Assembly (NCBI GenBank): GCA_019119575.1
Contig: DWWT01000078.1
Coordinates: forward strand, 1 to 60,227
Direction of reading: 5' to 3'
DNA length: 60,227 nucleotides
Source: Candidatus Enterocloster excrementipullorum
GTDB taxonomy: Bacteria > Bacillota > Clostridia > Lachnospirales > Lachnospiraceae
The position numbers were made by a program, and so were the translations under genes. The notes beneath the pieces are model-generated. The model ran no database searches. It was not told the DNA's origin and saw only the letters and a program-made list of their open reading frames with translations. Shown in pieces: positions 26,801-35,299 of the stretch (its first letter is position 1; every line of letters starts with the position of its first letter).

Positions 26801-27478
26801 TACTACGAGCTCCGCTACTGGGAAAACCGGTTTGACAGGGATCAGCTCACTGTGTTTATGACCTGCATGGAGCGAATTGTGGAGGCCATGCTGGAGGAGC
26901 CCTCCGCCAGACGGCTAAAGAGCCACCTGCCGGAGAACGTGTTCCCCAAACATTATTTTATCAAGGCCAGTGTGGTAAACCGCACCGCCGGCTTCCGCCT
27001 GATTCCCGAGATCGGATGGGACATGGATGTAAAGGCCTATGTGCTGGACGATGCCTGCCGCAAGCAGCCCTTCGGCGGCTGGGGAAATCTCTATATCATG
27101 GATCATCCAACCCTGGGCTGGAAAGACAAGGTCACTAACCCCTACGGGCCGGGCATTCTCTACCAGACCGGCCTCACTGCCCGCATTCTGCCGGACGGCA
27201 CCCTGGATCTTTTGGAGCAGGGCGGACGCACTGTGATGATGGAGCGGCTCACCGGGCGCTGCTATGTGGATCTCTACGCTTTAGAGCGGCTTCTCTCCTC
27301 CTTAGACGGCATCCACAGGGCCGAGGCCTATGTGCGCTGGGGTGAGGAGCACAAGCTGGTCCTCACCGCCAACCTGTACTGCAGCCAGGCGCCCCAGCTC
27401 GACCGGCTGAATGAATACTTAAAGCAGCATTGGGATGAAAAATTGCTGCCCATTGATTTCCGGGTAATCCGCGATTAG
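23876..27478 (+). CDS. NRPS-like adenylation-carrier-condensation protein with partial second adenylation domain
   Basis: A 1200-residue multidomain enzyme. Residues 1-515 are an acyl-adenylating domain: P-loop LFTSGTTGKGKGVMLSHG (175-192), QGYGMSE (324-330), LRTGDIGY (393-400), GRKKNLIILSNGEN (411-424) and lysine-containing KTSSKK near 504-509. The GRKKNLI form resembles fatty-acyl ligases rather than amino-acid domains. Residues 535-605 are a carrier domain with the phosphopantetheine Ser566 in AGLDSLG. Residues 616-1010 are condensation-like, with AHIVGDG at 740-746, where the first His of HHxxxDG is Ala. Residues 1045-1200 resemble only the C-terminal part of an adenylation domain (WGNLYI, LPDGTLDLL). 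There is no thioesterase or reductase. It heads an operon with an amidohydrolase and a cyclodeaminase-like gene. The product is unknown. Confidence 0.88.
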   Translation: MITRDNTKTIYDLTANAGALHGDKIFLRWEDNDVIREVSFKEFSAQCAAIASWTRAQEARLGRKIHVALLGGSSNHYLAVLLGVMCAGSVSVPLDIQVSLETLCDCLQRSDVDVLFYDWEHRALAEGAKERCPGLFSCISLQHGRHVLCSDNLLKEYMGQTIQPQAGPDDLAMILFTSGTTGKGKGVMLSHGNLIDNTFCTTETEDVSGEVYLNVLPIHHVFCINGDILLPLRYGYTICLNQSLSKLADHLLLFAPTAFRAVPMIAKALYSRIAVIAKQQPDRPIQEIKEAVLGPRLHRIISGGGYLAPELAKNFQDLGISIAQGYGMSECSPKISSPDWSRPDKIASVGRVVEGCQVRIVDDEIQVKSPSVMMGYYKDPENTAQALTEDGWLRTGDIGYVDEEQFLYLTGRKKNLIILSNGENVAPEQIENMFEGERLIEDILVYEEDDAIAAEVYPNFKYAQAAGITDIEGSIRQIIAEHNQALPSYKRILKFHLRDVPFEKTSSKKIIRSRYFSQKKAQEEKEAAFRQPETKRQKELADLIAASLGHRRFGIDTNLYEAGLDSLGSVMLLSDLASQLHLNLTLDTLMSHPTILQLEALLGAVQNQPAVDYSPRPVYPLTNLQIYFAYVMRGNTTANLPFLFRLDPSVDLARLKEAVVALFDLHPGLKSIIQLDNGAYKNFRDDSRPVSISIETLTDSQWEELRPSLLKPYYYGDNEPLYHIGIYQTDSANYLFFDIAHIVGDGMTMNILFEDLNALYLGQSVEKESYTLYEYVLDEKDREARGLRERDIAYFQGLMKDFRIRKSILNRRDFHDLDHGIDAALKDRFGRLNLNKVKAFCRENGVSENVLFLTAFNYCIGIFSGEKDAISTSIHSGRTDGRWIRLAGPLFLTYLFRYTVIPHETVPELLRRAGKQVMESMRCHISTIHGDEMFFQYQGDILNINEIGGAPAERLKIQLDALPFHLQVFSDSQGYYYELRYWENRFDRDQLTVFMTCMERIVEAMLEEPSARRLKSHLPENVFPKHYFIKASVVNRTAGFRLIPEIGWDMDVKAYVLDDACRKQPFGGWGNLYIMDHPTLGWKDKVTNPYGPGILYQTGLTARILPDGTLDLLEQGGRTVMMERLTGRCYVDLYALERLLSSLDGIHRAEAYVRWGEEHKLVLTANLYCSQAPQLDRLNEYLKQHWDEKLLPIDFRVIRD

Positions 27479-27521
27479 CGTGCGGGACAATATTGGAAGG
27501 TAAAGGAGCAGGGACGAACCC

Positions 27522-29189
27522 ATGGCAGAATACCAAATTTTTGTGAACGGAACTATTTTTACATCGGACGATGACAATCCCTGGGCCCAGGCCATGATCG
27601 TCCGTGGCGGACGGATTTTCTGGGTCGGGCGGGAGGAATCGCTCCCGCCCTGCCGGGGAGAGGTCATAGATTTAAAAGGGAAATGCGTGATCCCTGGCTT
27701 TGTGGATGCCCACATGCATCCGCTGATGCTGGCGGATTTCCGCAAAAAAATCGCGGTCATGCCGCCGGAAATCCGCTCCATCCGGGATTTGCAGGAGGCC
27801 GTCCGCTCCAGGCGAAAGACCCAGGGCCCCGGCCGGTGGATTCAGGGCTGGGGATACGATGAGCAGGCCCTGGCAGAAAAGCGTTCCCCCAACCGCTATG
27901 ACCTGGATCAGGCCTGCAGCGACGCGCCGGTCTGCCTGATGCGCTCCTGCGCCCATATCCGCTGCGTCAACAGCATGGCGCTGACGCTCGCGGGCATCAG
28001 CCGGGACACCCCGGATCCCATCGGCGGCGAAATCGAGCGGGATGAAAACGGGGAGCCCACCGGCGTCCTCAAGGAAACCGCCGGCAATCTGCTGGCGCCG
28101 TTTCTGCCCGCAGAACAGCCGGGACAGCAGATTGATAATCTCCTGGAGCTGGGGGAACTTCTCGCCTCCCAGGGGATTACCGCTGTCTGCGACATGGGCA
28201 ATCTGGACAGCCCCGACGACAGCATCCCCATCTACGAGGAGGCTGCACGGCGTGGCTTTCGCCAGAAGGTTGGCGTGTACTATATGTGGAGCCATTTTGC
28301 CGGACAAGGGAATGCCTTTCCCCTGCTGGACGGCAGAATGGACCGGAGCCGCCAGATTTTTGCTGCCGGGTTAAAGCTGATCGGGGACGGCAGCGTCTCC
28401 GGCCGCACCGCATGGATGGAGGAGCCCTATCTGGGGCCCTCCGGCGGCCGCGATCTGTCCGGCGGCTCCGGTTCGTCCGGCAGCCCTGATCTGTCCGTCG
28501 GTTATGGCTTTCCTGTCTGCACCGACGATCAGATCGAGTCCGCCATCCGCTTCTGCAAATCCCACGGCTGCCAGCTCTCCATACACGCCATGGGAACCCG
28601 GGCCATCGCCCGGATGGTGGATCGGGCCTGCCGGGAAACGCCCTGGACAGAAGGTCCCGTGCCCTATGTGCGCATCGAGCATGTGACCGCCCCCTCCGAG
28701 GAGAGCATCCGGCGCGCTGCGGATCACGGCATTGCCTTTGTCACCCAGCCCATCTTCCTCTATGCGGAATCCGCCAGCTACCTGGCAGGTCTCGGGCCGG
28801 AGCGGATCAAGACCTGCTATCCGGTCAAAAAGATCCTGGAAAATGGCGTGACCCTGGGCTTCTCCTCGGATGCCCCGGCAACCTTCTGGGCCGTCCCCTC
28901 GGACCCGCTGCCCGGCCTCAAGCTGGCGGTCACGCGGCGTGCGGCGGACGGCACGGACTGCGGTTCCTGCCAGGCCCTCGATATGGAGACAGCGGTAAAG
29001 CTCTACACAAGGGAATCAGCCAAAGCCGCCGGTTTTTCCGGCCTGGGAATGCTCAAGGAGGGATACCGGGCGGATTTTGCCGTGCTGAGCGAATCCATTT
29101 TTTCAGTCAGCCCCGAGCAGGCAGACGAGATTCGGGTGCTTCAGACCTATATGGACGGAATATGTGTTTATAACGCAATAGAGAAATGA
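27522..29189 (+). CDS. Amidohydrolase family 3 (YtcJ-like)
   Basis: A 555-residue metal-dependent amidohydrolase. Motifs are VDAHMHP (His64, His66), KLIGDGSVSGRTAW for the metal-bridging region, SIHAMGTRAI, RIEHVTAP and SSDAP with the final Asp. The family contains N-acyl and formamide hydrolases, but substrates are mostly unknown. Residues about 305-330 are a Gly/Ser-rich linker with a repeated DLS motif, apparently an expansion. There is no signal peptide. It begins 43 bp after the condensation-type gene, and its stop is 16 bp before the next ATG. A role in trimming or releasing the product of the upstream synthetase is inferred from position only. Confidence 0.88.
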   Translation: MAEYQIFVNGTIFTSDDDNPWAQAMIVRGGRIFWVGREESLPPCRGEVIDLKGKCVIPGFVDAHMHPLMLADFRKKIAVMPPEIRSIRDLQEAVRSRRKTQGPGRWIQGWGYDEQALAEKRSPNRYDLDQACSDAPVCLMRSCAHIRCVNSMALTLAGISRDTPDPIGGEIERDENGEPTGVLKETAGNLLAPFLPAEQPGQQIDNLLELGELLASQGITAVCDMGNLDSPDDSIPIYEEAARRGFRQKVGVYYMWSHFAGQGNAFPLLDGRMDRSRQIFAAGLKLIGDGSVSGRTAWMEEPYLGPSGGRDLSGGSGSSGSPDLSVGYGFPVCTDDQIESAIRFCKSHGCQLSIHAMGTRAIARMVDRACRETPWTEGPVPYVRIEHVTAPSEESIRRAADHGIAFVTQPIFLYAESASYLAGLGPERIKTCYPVKKILENGVTLGFSSDAPATFWAVPSDPLPGLKLAVTRRAADGTDCGSCQALDMETAVKLYTRESAKAAGFSGLGMLKEGYRADFAVLSESIFSVSPEQADEIRVLQTYMDGICVYNAIEK

Positions 29190-29205
29190 CAGGAGGAGTT
29201 CAATC

Positions 29206-30300
29206 ATGTTTGAAATGCCAAAATACAGAGAGCCTGATTTTACAGAGCAAAAATTCACGGATGCCCCCGATGCGGTTCTGGAAACCGTATCCATGAAGGG
29301 AGTGGCCCCGGAAAACTATCACAGCACTTCCATGTACCCGGAATACTTCAAAATCAATGGGAAATGGCTTCTGGCAAAGGAGAGCCGCATGGATGCCAGC
29401 GTGGTTTTGGACAAGAGCGGAGAATTGCGGGTGGTGGAAAACCGGAATCTGGAGGCAGGCGATCAGGTTGTCATCGGAAGGACAGAGAATGCCGAAGAAG
29501 GCATTTTCCTCCACAGCACCGGCTTTGAGGATAAGGAAGCCGGCTCCCCGGACCAGTTTGTGTTCCGCCAGGGCCGAAGCCGCGAGACCTCTTTTGCCCG
29601 GGATTATGACCGGCTCTTTGAGCTGCTCCGATACGAGAAGGAGCACGGAACTATTCTCTGGGTTATGGGGCCTGCCTTTGCTTTTGACGCGGACGCGAGA
29701 CGGGCCATGGAGGCCATGGTGGAAAACGGATATGTGGACGGGCTGATGGCCGGCAATGCCCTGGCAACCCATGATCTGGAGGGCGCCATGTTCCATACGG
29801 CCCTGGGGCAAGACATTTACACCCAGAAATCCCAGCCGAACGGCCACTATCACCATCTGGACGTGATTAACCGCGTCCGAAAAAGCGGTTCCATCCCCCG
29901 CTTTATCGAGGACTATTCCATCGATAACGGCATCATGTACAGCTGCGTCAAAAACCAGGTTCCCTTTGTCCTGACCGGCTCCATCCGGGACGACGGTCCC
30001 CTGCCCGAGGTGATCGGCGACGCCTACGAGGGCCAGACCGCCATGCGGAACATGGTCAAAAAGGCCACCACCGTCATCTGTCTGGCCACCATGCTTCACA
30101 CCATCGCCGCAGGAAATATGACGCCCTCCTACCGTGTGCTGGATGACGGCACGATCCGCCCGGTCTTTCTCTATACGGTAGATGCCGATGAATTCGTGGT
30201 AAACAAGCTGCTGGATCGCGGAAGCCTGGCCGCCACCACCATTGTCACCAATGTGCAGGATTTCATCATGATTGTGGCGAAAGGGCTGGGGCTTCTGTAA
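29206..30300 (+). CDS. Ornithine cyclodeaminase-like protein (TIGR00300/LOR-SDH type)
   Basis: A 364-residue protein resembling the archaeal MJ1480-type ornithine cyclodeaminase and the C-terminal domain of cyanobacterial ArgZ/AgrE, from recalled motifs. The N-terminal part contains YPEYFKINGKW and ESRMDASVV; the NAD-binding C-terminal part contains MAGNALATHDLEGAMF, GHYHHLDVINRVRKSGSI, NQVPFVLTGSIRDDGPLPEV and TLHTIAAGNM. Known relatives convert ornithine to proline and ammonia. It is not the common OCD/mu-crystallin family. No arginine dihydrolase is fused or adjacent. GGAGG precedes the ATG, and it ends the three-gene operon. Whether its substrate is ornithine here is unproven. Confidence 0.8.
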   Translation: MFEMPKYREPDFTEQKFTDAPDAVLETVSMKGVAPENYHSTSMYPEYFKINGKWLLAKESRMDASVVLDKSGELRVVENRNLEAGDQVVIGRTENAEEGIFLHSTGFEDKEAGSPDQFVFRQGRSRETSFARDYDRLFELLRYEKEHGTILWVMGPAFAFDADARRAMEAMVENGYVDGLMAGNALATHDLEGAMFHTALGQDIYTQKSQPNGHYHHLDVINRVRKSGSIPRFIEDYSIDNGIMYSCVKNQVPFVLTGSIRDDGPLPEVIGDAYEGQTAMRNMVKKATTVICLATMLHTIAAGNMTPSYRVLDDGTIRPVFLYTVDADEFVVNKLLDRGSLAATTIVTNVQDFIMIVAKGLGLL

Positions 30301-30311
30301 ACCCCCGGTTG

Positions 30312-30354
30312 CCCTTAGTGTACAAGGGGACACACGCCTTTTGTACACTAAGGG
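30312..30354. repeat. Palindromic element, copy 2
   Basis: CCCTTAGTGTACAAGG (30312-30327) and its inverse up to 30354 form a long hairpin with G-T wobbles, 11 bp after the cyclodeaminase-like stop. It matches 7980-8022 at 40 of 43 positions. It may double as a transcript end, but no T run follows. Confidence 0.85.
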
Positions 30355-30429
30355 GATTCGATAAGGAGAAAAAATGGGGGCCGCCTGTCTCCCGACTGCC
30401 CCCTTCTCAAACTTGGAATGCTCCATTTA

Positions 30430-31353
30430 CTATTTCGAACCATCCATTTTTTCCGCAAATCCCTGCAAGCTTTCCGCCCTTGCCGCGGCCTTCAGCCATC
30501 GGGAGAGCACATCCTGATTCTCCTGGGACATAATTTTCTCCCGCAGCTCCTCAGGCACCGGGCCCAGTTCCTCCAAAAGCTCCAGAACATCTCTGCGGCG
30601 GCCGGCAGCTTCGCCGTCCTCACGCCCTTCCTTGTACACAAGCTGCCGATACAGCTCCTCGTCAAATTCCGTCAGTATCACATTTCTCACCTCCGCCCGA
30701 TGCTTTTCCAAAAATTCTTTCAATATGTTCTCCCTGATACAGCGCCGAACTGTCCGGTCAATGGCTGTCTCCAGGCTCATTCCCTCCTGCAGGAGTCCCT
30801 GTACTTCTGAGACAAAATAGGAATATTCATAAAGCTTCCGGCATGCCTCCATCAGTTCCCGATTTTTCCCGAAATTAATGTTTAATACCAAAGCGATGCA
30901 TTCCAGACAGGGAGTCTCCTCCCGTTTGATAAAGGCATCGGTGAGCCTTAGAATCTGCCGATCCGGTTCTTCTCTTGTGCCGTTGTAGAACACCACATAC
31001 CGGGGCGCGGGAAGTTTTATCTGCTTGGCAGAATAAATATTCAGGTGATTCTTCCTTACATATGCCTGGTAGAGATGGCTGATATAGAATACACCCCGCA
31101 GCGGCATGTTGGGATTCCAGGTGCTCTGTCCCTCGTATAAATTCATATACTCTTTAATTAAAAAAGAAATATCATTTTTCAGTCCCAGATACAGAACATC
31201 GTCAATGGTCGTAATTTCTAAATCATCCGGGTTTTCATAGCTGGTCCCGTTGATGGCATTATAAAGAGTCAAAAGCTCCTCCTTTTCCCGAAATACCATC
31301 CGGAACAGACTGTCCTTGTAGGTGCGTCTTACCGTCCCATTGCCCATACGCAT
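30430..31353 (-). CDS. Rpn family recombination-promoting nuclease / putative transposase
   Basis: A 307-residue PD-(D/E)XK nuclease-like protein. The N-terminal YKDSLFRMVFREKEELLTLY is typical of the group. Core candidates are the Asp in LKNDISFLI and the Glu-x-Gln in YEGQST. The C-terminal third is helical and charged (ENILKEFLEKHRAEVRNVIL, then DEELYRQLVYKEGREDGE). Rpn proteins are DNA nucleases linked to RecA-independent recombination and, in some bacteria, phage defence. It stands alone, with its own promoter. AAAGGAG lies before ATG 31353; ATG 31347 is possible. Confidence 0.85.
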   Translation of the reverse strand: MRMGNGTVRRTYKDSLFRMVFREKEELLTLYNAINGTSYENPDDLEITTIDDVLYLGLKNDISFLIKEYMNLYEGQSTWNPNMPLRGVFYISHLYQAYVRKNHLNIYSAKQIKLPAPRYVVFYNGTREEPDRQILRLTDAFIKREETPCLECIALVLNINFGKNRELMEACRKLYEYSYFVSEVQGLLQEGMSLETAIDRTVRRCIRENILKEFLEKHRAEVRNVILTEFDEELYRQLVYKEGREDGEAAGRRRDVLELLEELGPVPEELREKIMSQENQDVLSRWLKAAARAESLQGFAEKMDGSK

Positions 31354-31533
31354 GCTTCTCCTTTCATTGTACTATAAAATTTTTTCTTCTGCAAATTTTT
31401 GTTCGGAATCTGTCTCGAATAATCTCAAAGAAAAGGATTTTAAAACTCCTCAGAACCGCAGAATCTGCGCAATTCGCAATTGCCTTCAGATCAAGATAAT
31501 TAGAATGTGATCCCACAAAATGTTGGTATACTC

Positions 31534-31562
31534 ACTATAACGCAGACATGGATAAAATGCAA
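31534..31562 (-). promoter_or_regulatory. Predicted promoter of the Rpn gene
   Basis: On the minus strand TTGCAT (31557-31562) and TATAGT (31534-31539) are 17 bp apart. The leader is about 170 nt. The rest of 31354-31530 shows nothing recognisable. Confidence 0.55.
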
Positions 31563-31627
31563 GAACTTCCTGCTGCGCCGTACCCGTCCCCACCGTGCCC
31601 GCCGTCTGAACGTTACATATCGTCCGA

Positions 31628-31680
31628 TAAAACCCCGGCCCCGCCGCTCCATTTTAAAAACAGAGCACGGCGGGGCCGGA
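31628..31680 (-). terminator. Terminator of the pheST operon
   Basis: CCGGCCCCGCCG (31635-31646) and CGGCGGGGCCGG (31668-31679) form a 12-bp GC stem with additional CTC/GAG pairing. On the minus strand it is followed by GGTTTTATC, about 60 bp after the pheT stop. Confidence 0.8.
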
Positions 31681-31738
31681 ATATGTTTCTGTTATTTTCC
31701 GAATCTATTCAGGAGAACAGCTGCTGCCCTCACTGCTT

Positions 31739-34171
31739 TCAGGCCCTGAGCTCAATCCCCAGACCCTTCAGTCCATTCAGAATCTTATTCATCACCGAAG
31801 TGACTTCCTTATCGTCCAGCGTGTGGTCAATTGCCCGGAGCGTGATGGAGTACGCCACGGACTTGTGGCCGGCCAGCACCTGGGCCCCCTCGTAGAGGTC
31901 GAAGAGGTGATAGCTCTCCAGGAGCTTGCCGCCCCGCTGCTCCAGCACGTCCTCAATCTGGCCCACCATCACGTCCTTGGGCACTACCATGCTGAGGTCG
32001 CGGGTCACAGCCGGGAACCGGGCCAGGCCCTTGTACTTCCGGTCGAATGTGGTGTACTCCATGATGGCCGGCATATCCACAACCGCCACATAGGTCCGCT
32101 CACCGATCTTGTAGTTCTCCGCCACCTGGGGATGGATTTCGCCCAGATAGCCCACAACCGTTCCCTCATAAACCATATCCGCCTTGCGGCCCGGATGGAG
32201 GTAGGGATGGTCGCCGTTGGGATCATAGTGAACCTTCTTATCCATTCCCACCTTCTCAAAGAATTCCTCCACCACGCCCTTCATGGCAAAGAAATCTCCG
32301 CTGCCGTACATTCCCAGAACAAACTGCATCCGCTCGTCGGGAAGCTCGGTCAGAGGCAATGCCTTGGGCAGGTAAATATTTGCCAGCTCGTAGAGGCGCA
32401 CCTCCTTGTTGCGACGGTTGTAGTTGGTGGACAGGGAGGTGAGCATGCCGTTTAAGGGCAGGGTGCGCATAATGCTGAAATCTTCGCCCAGCGGGTTGGA
32501 GATAGTCACCGTCCGGCGCAGGGGGCTTTCCTCGGGAATAAGGAGTTTATCAAACACCTTGGGGCTCTCAAAAGAGTAGGTCATCCCCTGGGAGAATCCC
32601 GCAAACTGGGCTGTCTCCCTTGCCAGAGCCTCTATCCGCAGCTTGTAGGAGAGCTTGCCCGTGGTGGCCTCCCCGGAGGGCAGGCTTGTGGGGATCTTGT
32701 CATAGCCGAAGAACCTTGCAACTTCTTCCGCGATATCTGCCTCCCGCTCCAGGTCCTGTCTCCAGGTGGGGGCGATAATCTCTTCCTTCTCGGCATCGTA
32801 CTCCAGCTCCAGCTTCTTGAAATAGCCAAGCATCTCTTCCTTGGAGATATCGGTTCCCAGAAGCTCATTGATCTTGTCAGGACGGAAGGGAATGTGCTTT
32901 TTCTCCCGCTTCTCCGGATAAATATCAATCACGCCGCCGATTACATCGCCCGCGTCCAGCTCCTCGATGAGCTGGCAGGCACGGTTCACCGCCTCCAGGG
33001 AGGTGTTGGGATCCAGTCCCTTCTCATACTTGCCCGACGCGTCCGTGCGCAGGCCCACCTTCTTGGCGGAAAGGCGGATGTTGGTGCCGTTGAAGCAGGC
33101 GGACTCAAACACCATAGTCTTTACATGATCCGTGATCTTGGAATTCTCACCGCCCATAATTCCGGCAATGCCCACTTCCTTCTCCCCGTCGTTGATCATC
33201 AGGATGGTGGAATCAAGCTTTCTCTCCTGGCCGTCCAGGGTCTGGAACACATCCCCGTCCTTGGCGCACTTGACCACGATCTCGTGGCCCGCCAGCTCGT
33301 CGTAATCAAAGGCGTGCATAGGCTGGCCGTACTCCTCCATCACGTAGTTGGTGATATCCACGATATTGTTGATAGGCCGGATGCCGCTGGCCGCCAGGCG
33401 GCGCTGCATCCACTGAGGCGAGGGAGCCAGACGGATGTTCTTTACCATACGCGCGCAGTACCGGGGGCAGAGATGGGAATCCTCCACCCGCACCTTCAAA
33501 TAATCGTGAATGTCTTCCTCATTTCCCGAGGGAGCAACCGCCGGAGGGCAGAAGGGCTTGCGGAAGGTGGCAGCCGCCTCCCTGGCAATGCCGATCACAC
33601 TGTAGCAGTCCACCCGGTTGGAGGTAATCTCATACTCAAAGACAACGTCCCGCAGCCCCAGAATAGCTATGGCGTCCGCTCCCGGCTCGCTGTCCGCGGG
33701 GAGCAGGTAAATGCCGCTCTCCGGCGCATCCGGGTACATATTCCGGTCAGATCCCAGCTCCTCTATGGAGCACATCATGCCCTGGGACTCCACGCCCCGA
33801 AGCTTTCCTGTCTTAATCGGAATGCCCTCCTCGGGAAGAGGGCCTCCGTCATGGCCTCCGGCTACCCGTCCGCCGTCCAAAACCACGGGGACCTTTGCTC
33901 CCACAGACTCCTTCGTGATATTGGGGGCCCCTGTGACAATCTGTACGGGCGCATCCTGCCCCACATTCACCTGGCAGACCACCAGCTTGTCCGCATCCGG
34001 ATGGCGCTCCACGGAGAGAATCTCTCCCACTACGATTTTTTCAAGGTTTTTGTCAAGATGGGTGTACCCTTCCACCTTGGTTCCGGTCAGGGTCATGGCA
34101 TCCGTATATTCCTGGGCGGTCACGTCCAGATCCGGCACATAGGCCTTAATCCATGATAATGCTGTATTCAT
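31739..34171 (-). CDS. pheT: Phenylalanine-tRNA ligase beta subunit
   Basis: The 810-residue beta chain of the alpha2-beta2 synthetase. It has the N-terminal EMAP-type tRNA-binding OB fold (VVGEILSVERHPDADKLVVC), the B3/B4 editing domain, the B5 helix-turn-helix domain and the C-terminal ferredoxin-like anticodon domain (FPAVTRDLSMVV). The ATG at 34171 with AGGAG seven bases upstream was chosen over a codon at 34222. The gene follows pheS by 69 bp. Confidence 0.98.
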   Translation of the reverse strand: MNTALSWIKAYVPDLDVTAQEYTDAMTLTGTKVEGYTHLDKNLEKIVVGEILSVERHPDADKLVVCQVNVGQDAPVQIVTGAPNITKESVGAKVPVVLDGGRVAGGHDGGPLPEEGIPIKTGKLRGVESQGMMCSIEELGSDRNMYPDAPESGIYLLPADSEPGADAIAILGLRDVVFEYEITSNRVDCYSVIGIAREAAATFRKPFCPPAVAPSGNEEDIHDYLKVRVEDSHLCPRYCARMVKNIRLAPSPQWMQRRLAASGIRPINNIVDITNYVMEEYGQPMHAFDYDELAGHEIVVKCAKDGDVFQTLDGQERKLDSTILMINDGEKEVGIAGIMGGENSKITDHVKTMVFESACFNGTNIRLSAKKVGLRTDASGKYEKGLDPNTSLEAVNRACQLIEELDAGDVIGGVIDIYPEKREKKHIPFRPDKINELLGTDISKEEMLGYFKKLELEYDAEKEEIIAPTWRQDLEREADIAEEVARFFGYDKIPTSLPSGEATTGKLSYKLRIEALARETAQFAGFSQGMTYSFESPKVFDKLLIPEESPLRRTVTISNPLGEDFSIMRTLPLNGMLTSLSTNYNRRNKEVRLYELANIYLPKALPLTELPDERMQFVLGMYGSGDFFAMKGVVEEFFEKVGMDKKVHYDPNGDHPYLHPGRKADMVYEGTVVGYLGEIHPQVAENYKIGERTYVAVVDMPAIMEYTTFDRKYKGLARFPAVTRDLSMVVPKDVMVGQIEDVLEQRGGKLLESYHLFDLYEGAQVLAGHKSVAYSITLRAIDHTLDDKEVTSVMNKILNGLKGLGIELRA

Positions 34172-34240
34172 GCTTCTTCTCCTTTTACTGCGAAAAATCC
34201 TGCCGCCGCCCGCCGGGCGCATGCAGGTCTACTGGAAAAC

Positions 34241-35260
34241 TTAGAACTGCTTCAAAAAGCGGATATCATTCTCATACAAAAGCCGCATATCGTCGATCTC
34301 ATATTTTAACAGGGCGATACGCTCAAGACCCACGCCGAAGGCAAAGCCGGAATATTCATCCGGGTCAATATTGCACATCTCCAGCACATGGGGATGAACC
34401 ATGCCGCAGCCCAGGATCTCAATCCAGCCGGACCCCTTGCAGAAGCGGCAGCCCTTGCCCCCGCATTTAAAGCAGGATACATCCACCTCGGCGCTGGGCT
34501 CCGTAAAGGGGAAGTGATGGGGGCGGAATTTCACCTTTGTCTCCGTGCCAAACATTTCCTTGGCGAACTCCTCCAGGGTTCCCTTTAGATCCGCAAAGGT
34601 AATACCCTTGTCGATGACCAGGCCCTCGATCTGATGGAAGGAGGGGGAATGGGTGGCGTCCACCTCGTCGGAGCGGAACACACGACCCGGAGCAATCATG
34701 CGAATGGGAAGCTTTCCCTGCTCCATGGTGCGCACCTGAACCGGGGATGTCTGGCTGCGCAGCAGGATCGAATCGTTGATGTAGAAGGTGTCCTGCTCGT
34801 CCCTGGCCGGATGGCCCTTGGGAATGTTCAGCTTTTCAAAATTGTACTCGTCATACTCCACCTCCGGGCCTTCCACTACCTCATAGCCCATGCCGATGAA
34901 AATGCGCTCCACCTCTTCCAGGGCAATGGTGTTTGGATGGCGGTGTCCTTCCTCCTGCCGCTTGGCCGGAAGGGTCACGTCGATGACCTCCTTCCTTAAC
35001 TGCTCCTCCCTGGCCTTCTGGGCCAGCGCGGTCTTGGCCTCCTCCAGGCGTCCCTCAATCAGGGCCCTGGCATCATTGACCATCTGACCCACCTTGGGCC
35101 GCTCCTCCGGGGACACATCCTTCATGCCTTTTAACAGGCTGGTCAGCTGCCCTTTTTTACCCAGGTAGGATACCCGGATGTCATTCAGCTTTTCCAGGGC
35201 GTCTGAGGCCGCAATCTGCTTTAACGCCTCTTCCTTAATCTTCTCTAACTGCTCTTTCAT
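34241..35260 (-). CDS. pheS: Phenylalanine-tRNA ligase alpha subunit
   Basis: The 339-residue catalytic subunit. An N-terminal coiled-coil arm (to about 90) is followed by the class II core: motif 2 region [23 protein letters not shown] (about 190), [18 protein letters not shown] with an additional CRFC pair, and motif 3 [16 protein letters not shown]. The Cys-rich CFKC...CRFC segment is common in Firmicutes. GGGAG precedes the ATG. Expression is controlled by the T-box leader directly upstream. Confidence 0.98.
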   Translation of the reverse strand: MKEQLEKIKEEALKQIAASDALEKLNDIRVSYLGKKGQLTSLLKGMKDVSPEERPKVGQMVNDARALIEGRLEEAKTALAQKAREEQLRKEVIDVTLPAKRQEEGHRHPNTIALEEVERIFIGMGYEVVEGPEVEYDEYNFEKLNIPKGHPARDEQDTFYINDSILLRSQTSPVQVRTMEQGKLPIRMIAPGRVFRSDEVDATHSPSFHQIEGLVIDKGITFADLKGTLEEFAKEMFGTETKVKFRPHHFPFTEPSAEVDVSCFKCGGKGCRFCKGSGWIEILGCGMVHPHVLEMCNIDPDEYSGFAFGVGLERIALLKYEIDDMRLLYENDIRFLKQF

Positions 35261-35299
35261 GGCTTCTCCCTTTCCTTAAACCTCTCTGAAAATGTACAG

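Noticed and set aside
29200..30426. A 408-codon minus-strand frame across the cyclodeaminase-like gene
   Set aside because: The plus-strand frame has conserved family motifs and a ribosome binding site; the antisense frame reads through the palindrome and has no family features.
32894..34156. A 420-codon plus-strand frame antisense to pheT
   Set aside because: pheT is unambiguous; the antisense frame has no ribosome binding site or recognisable domain.
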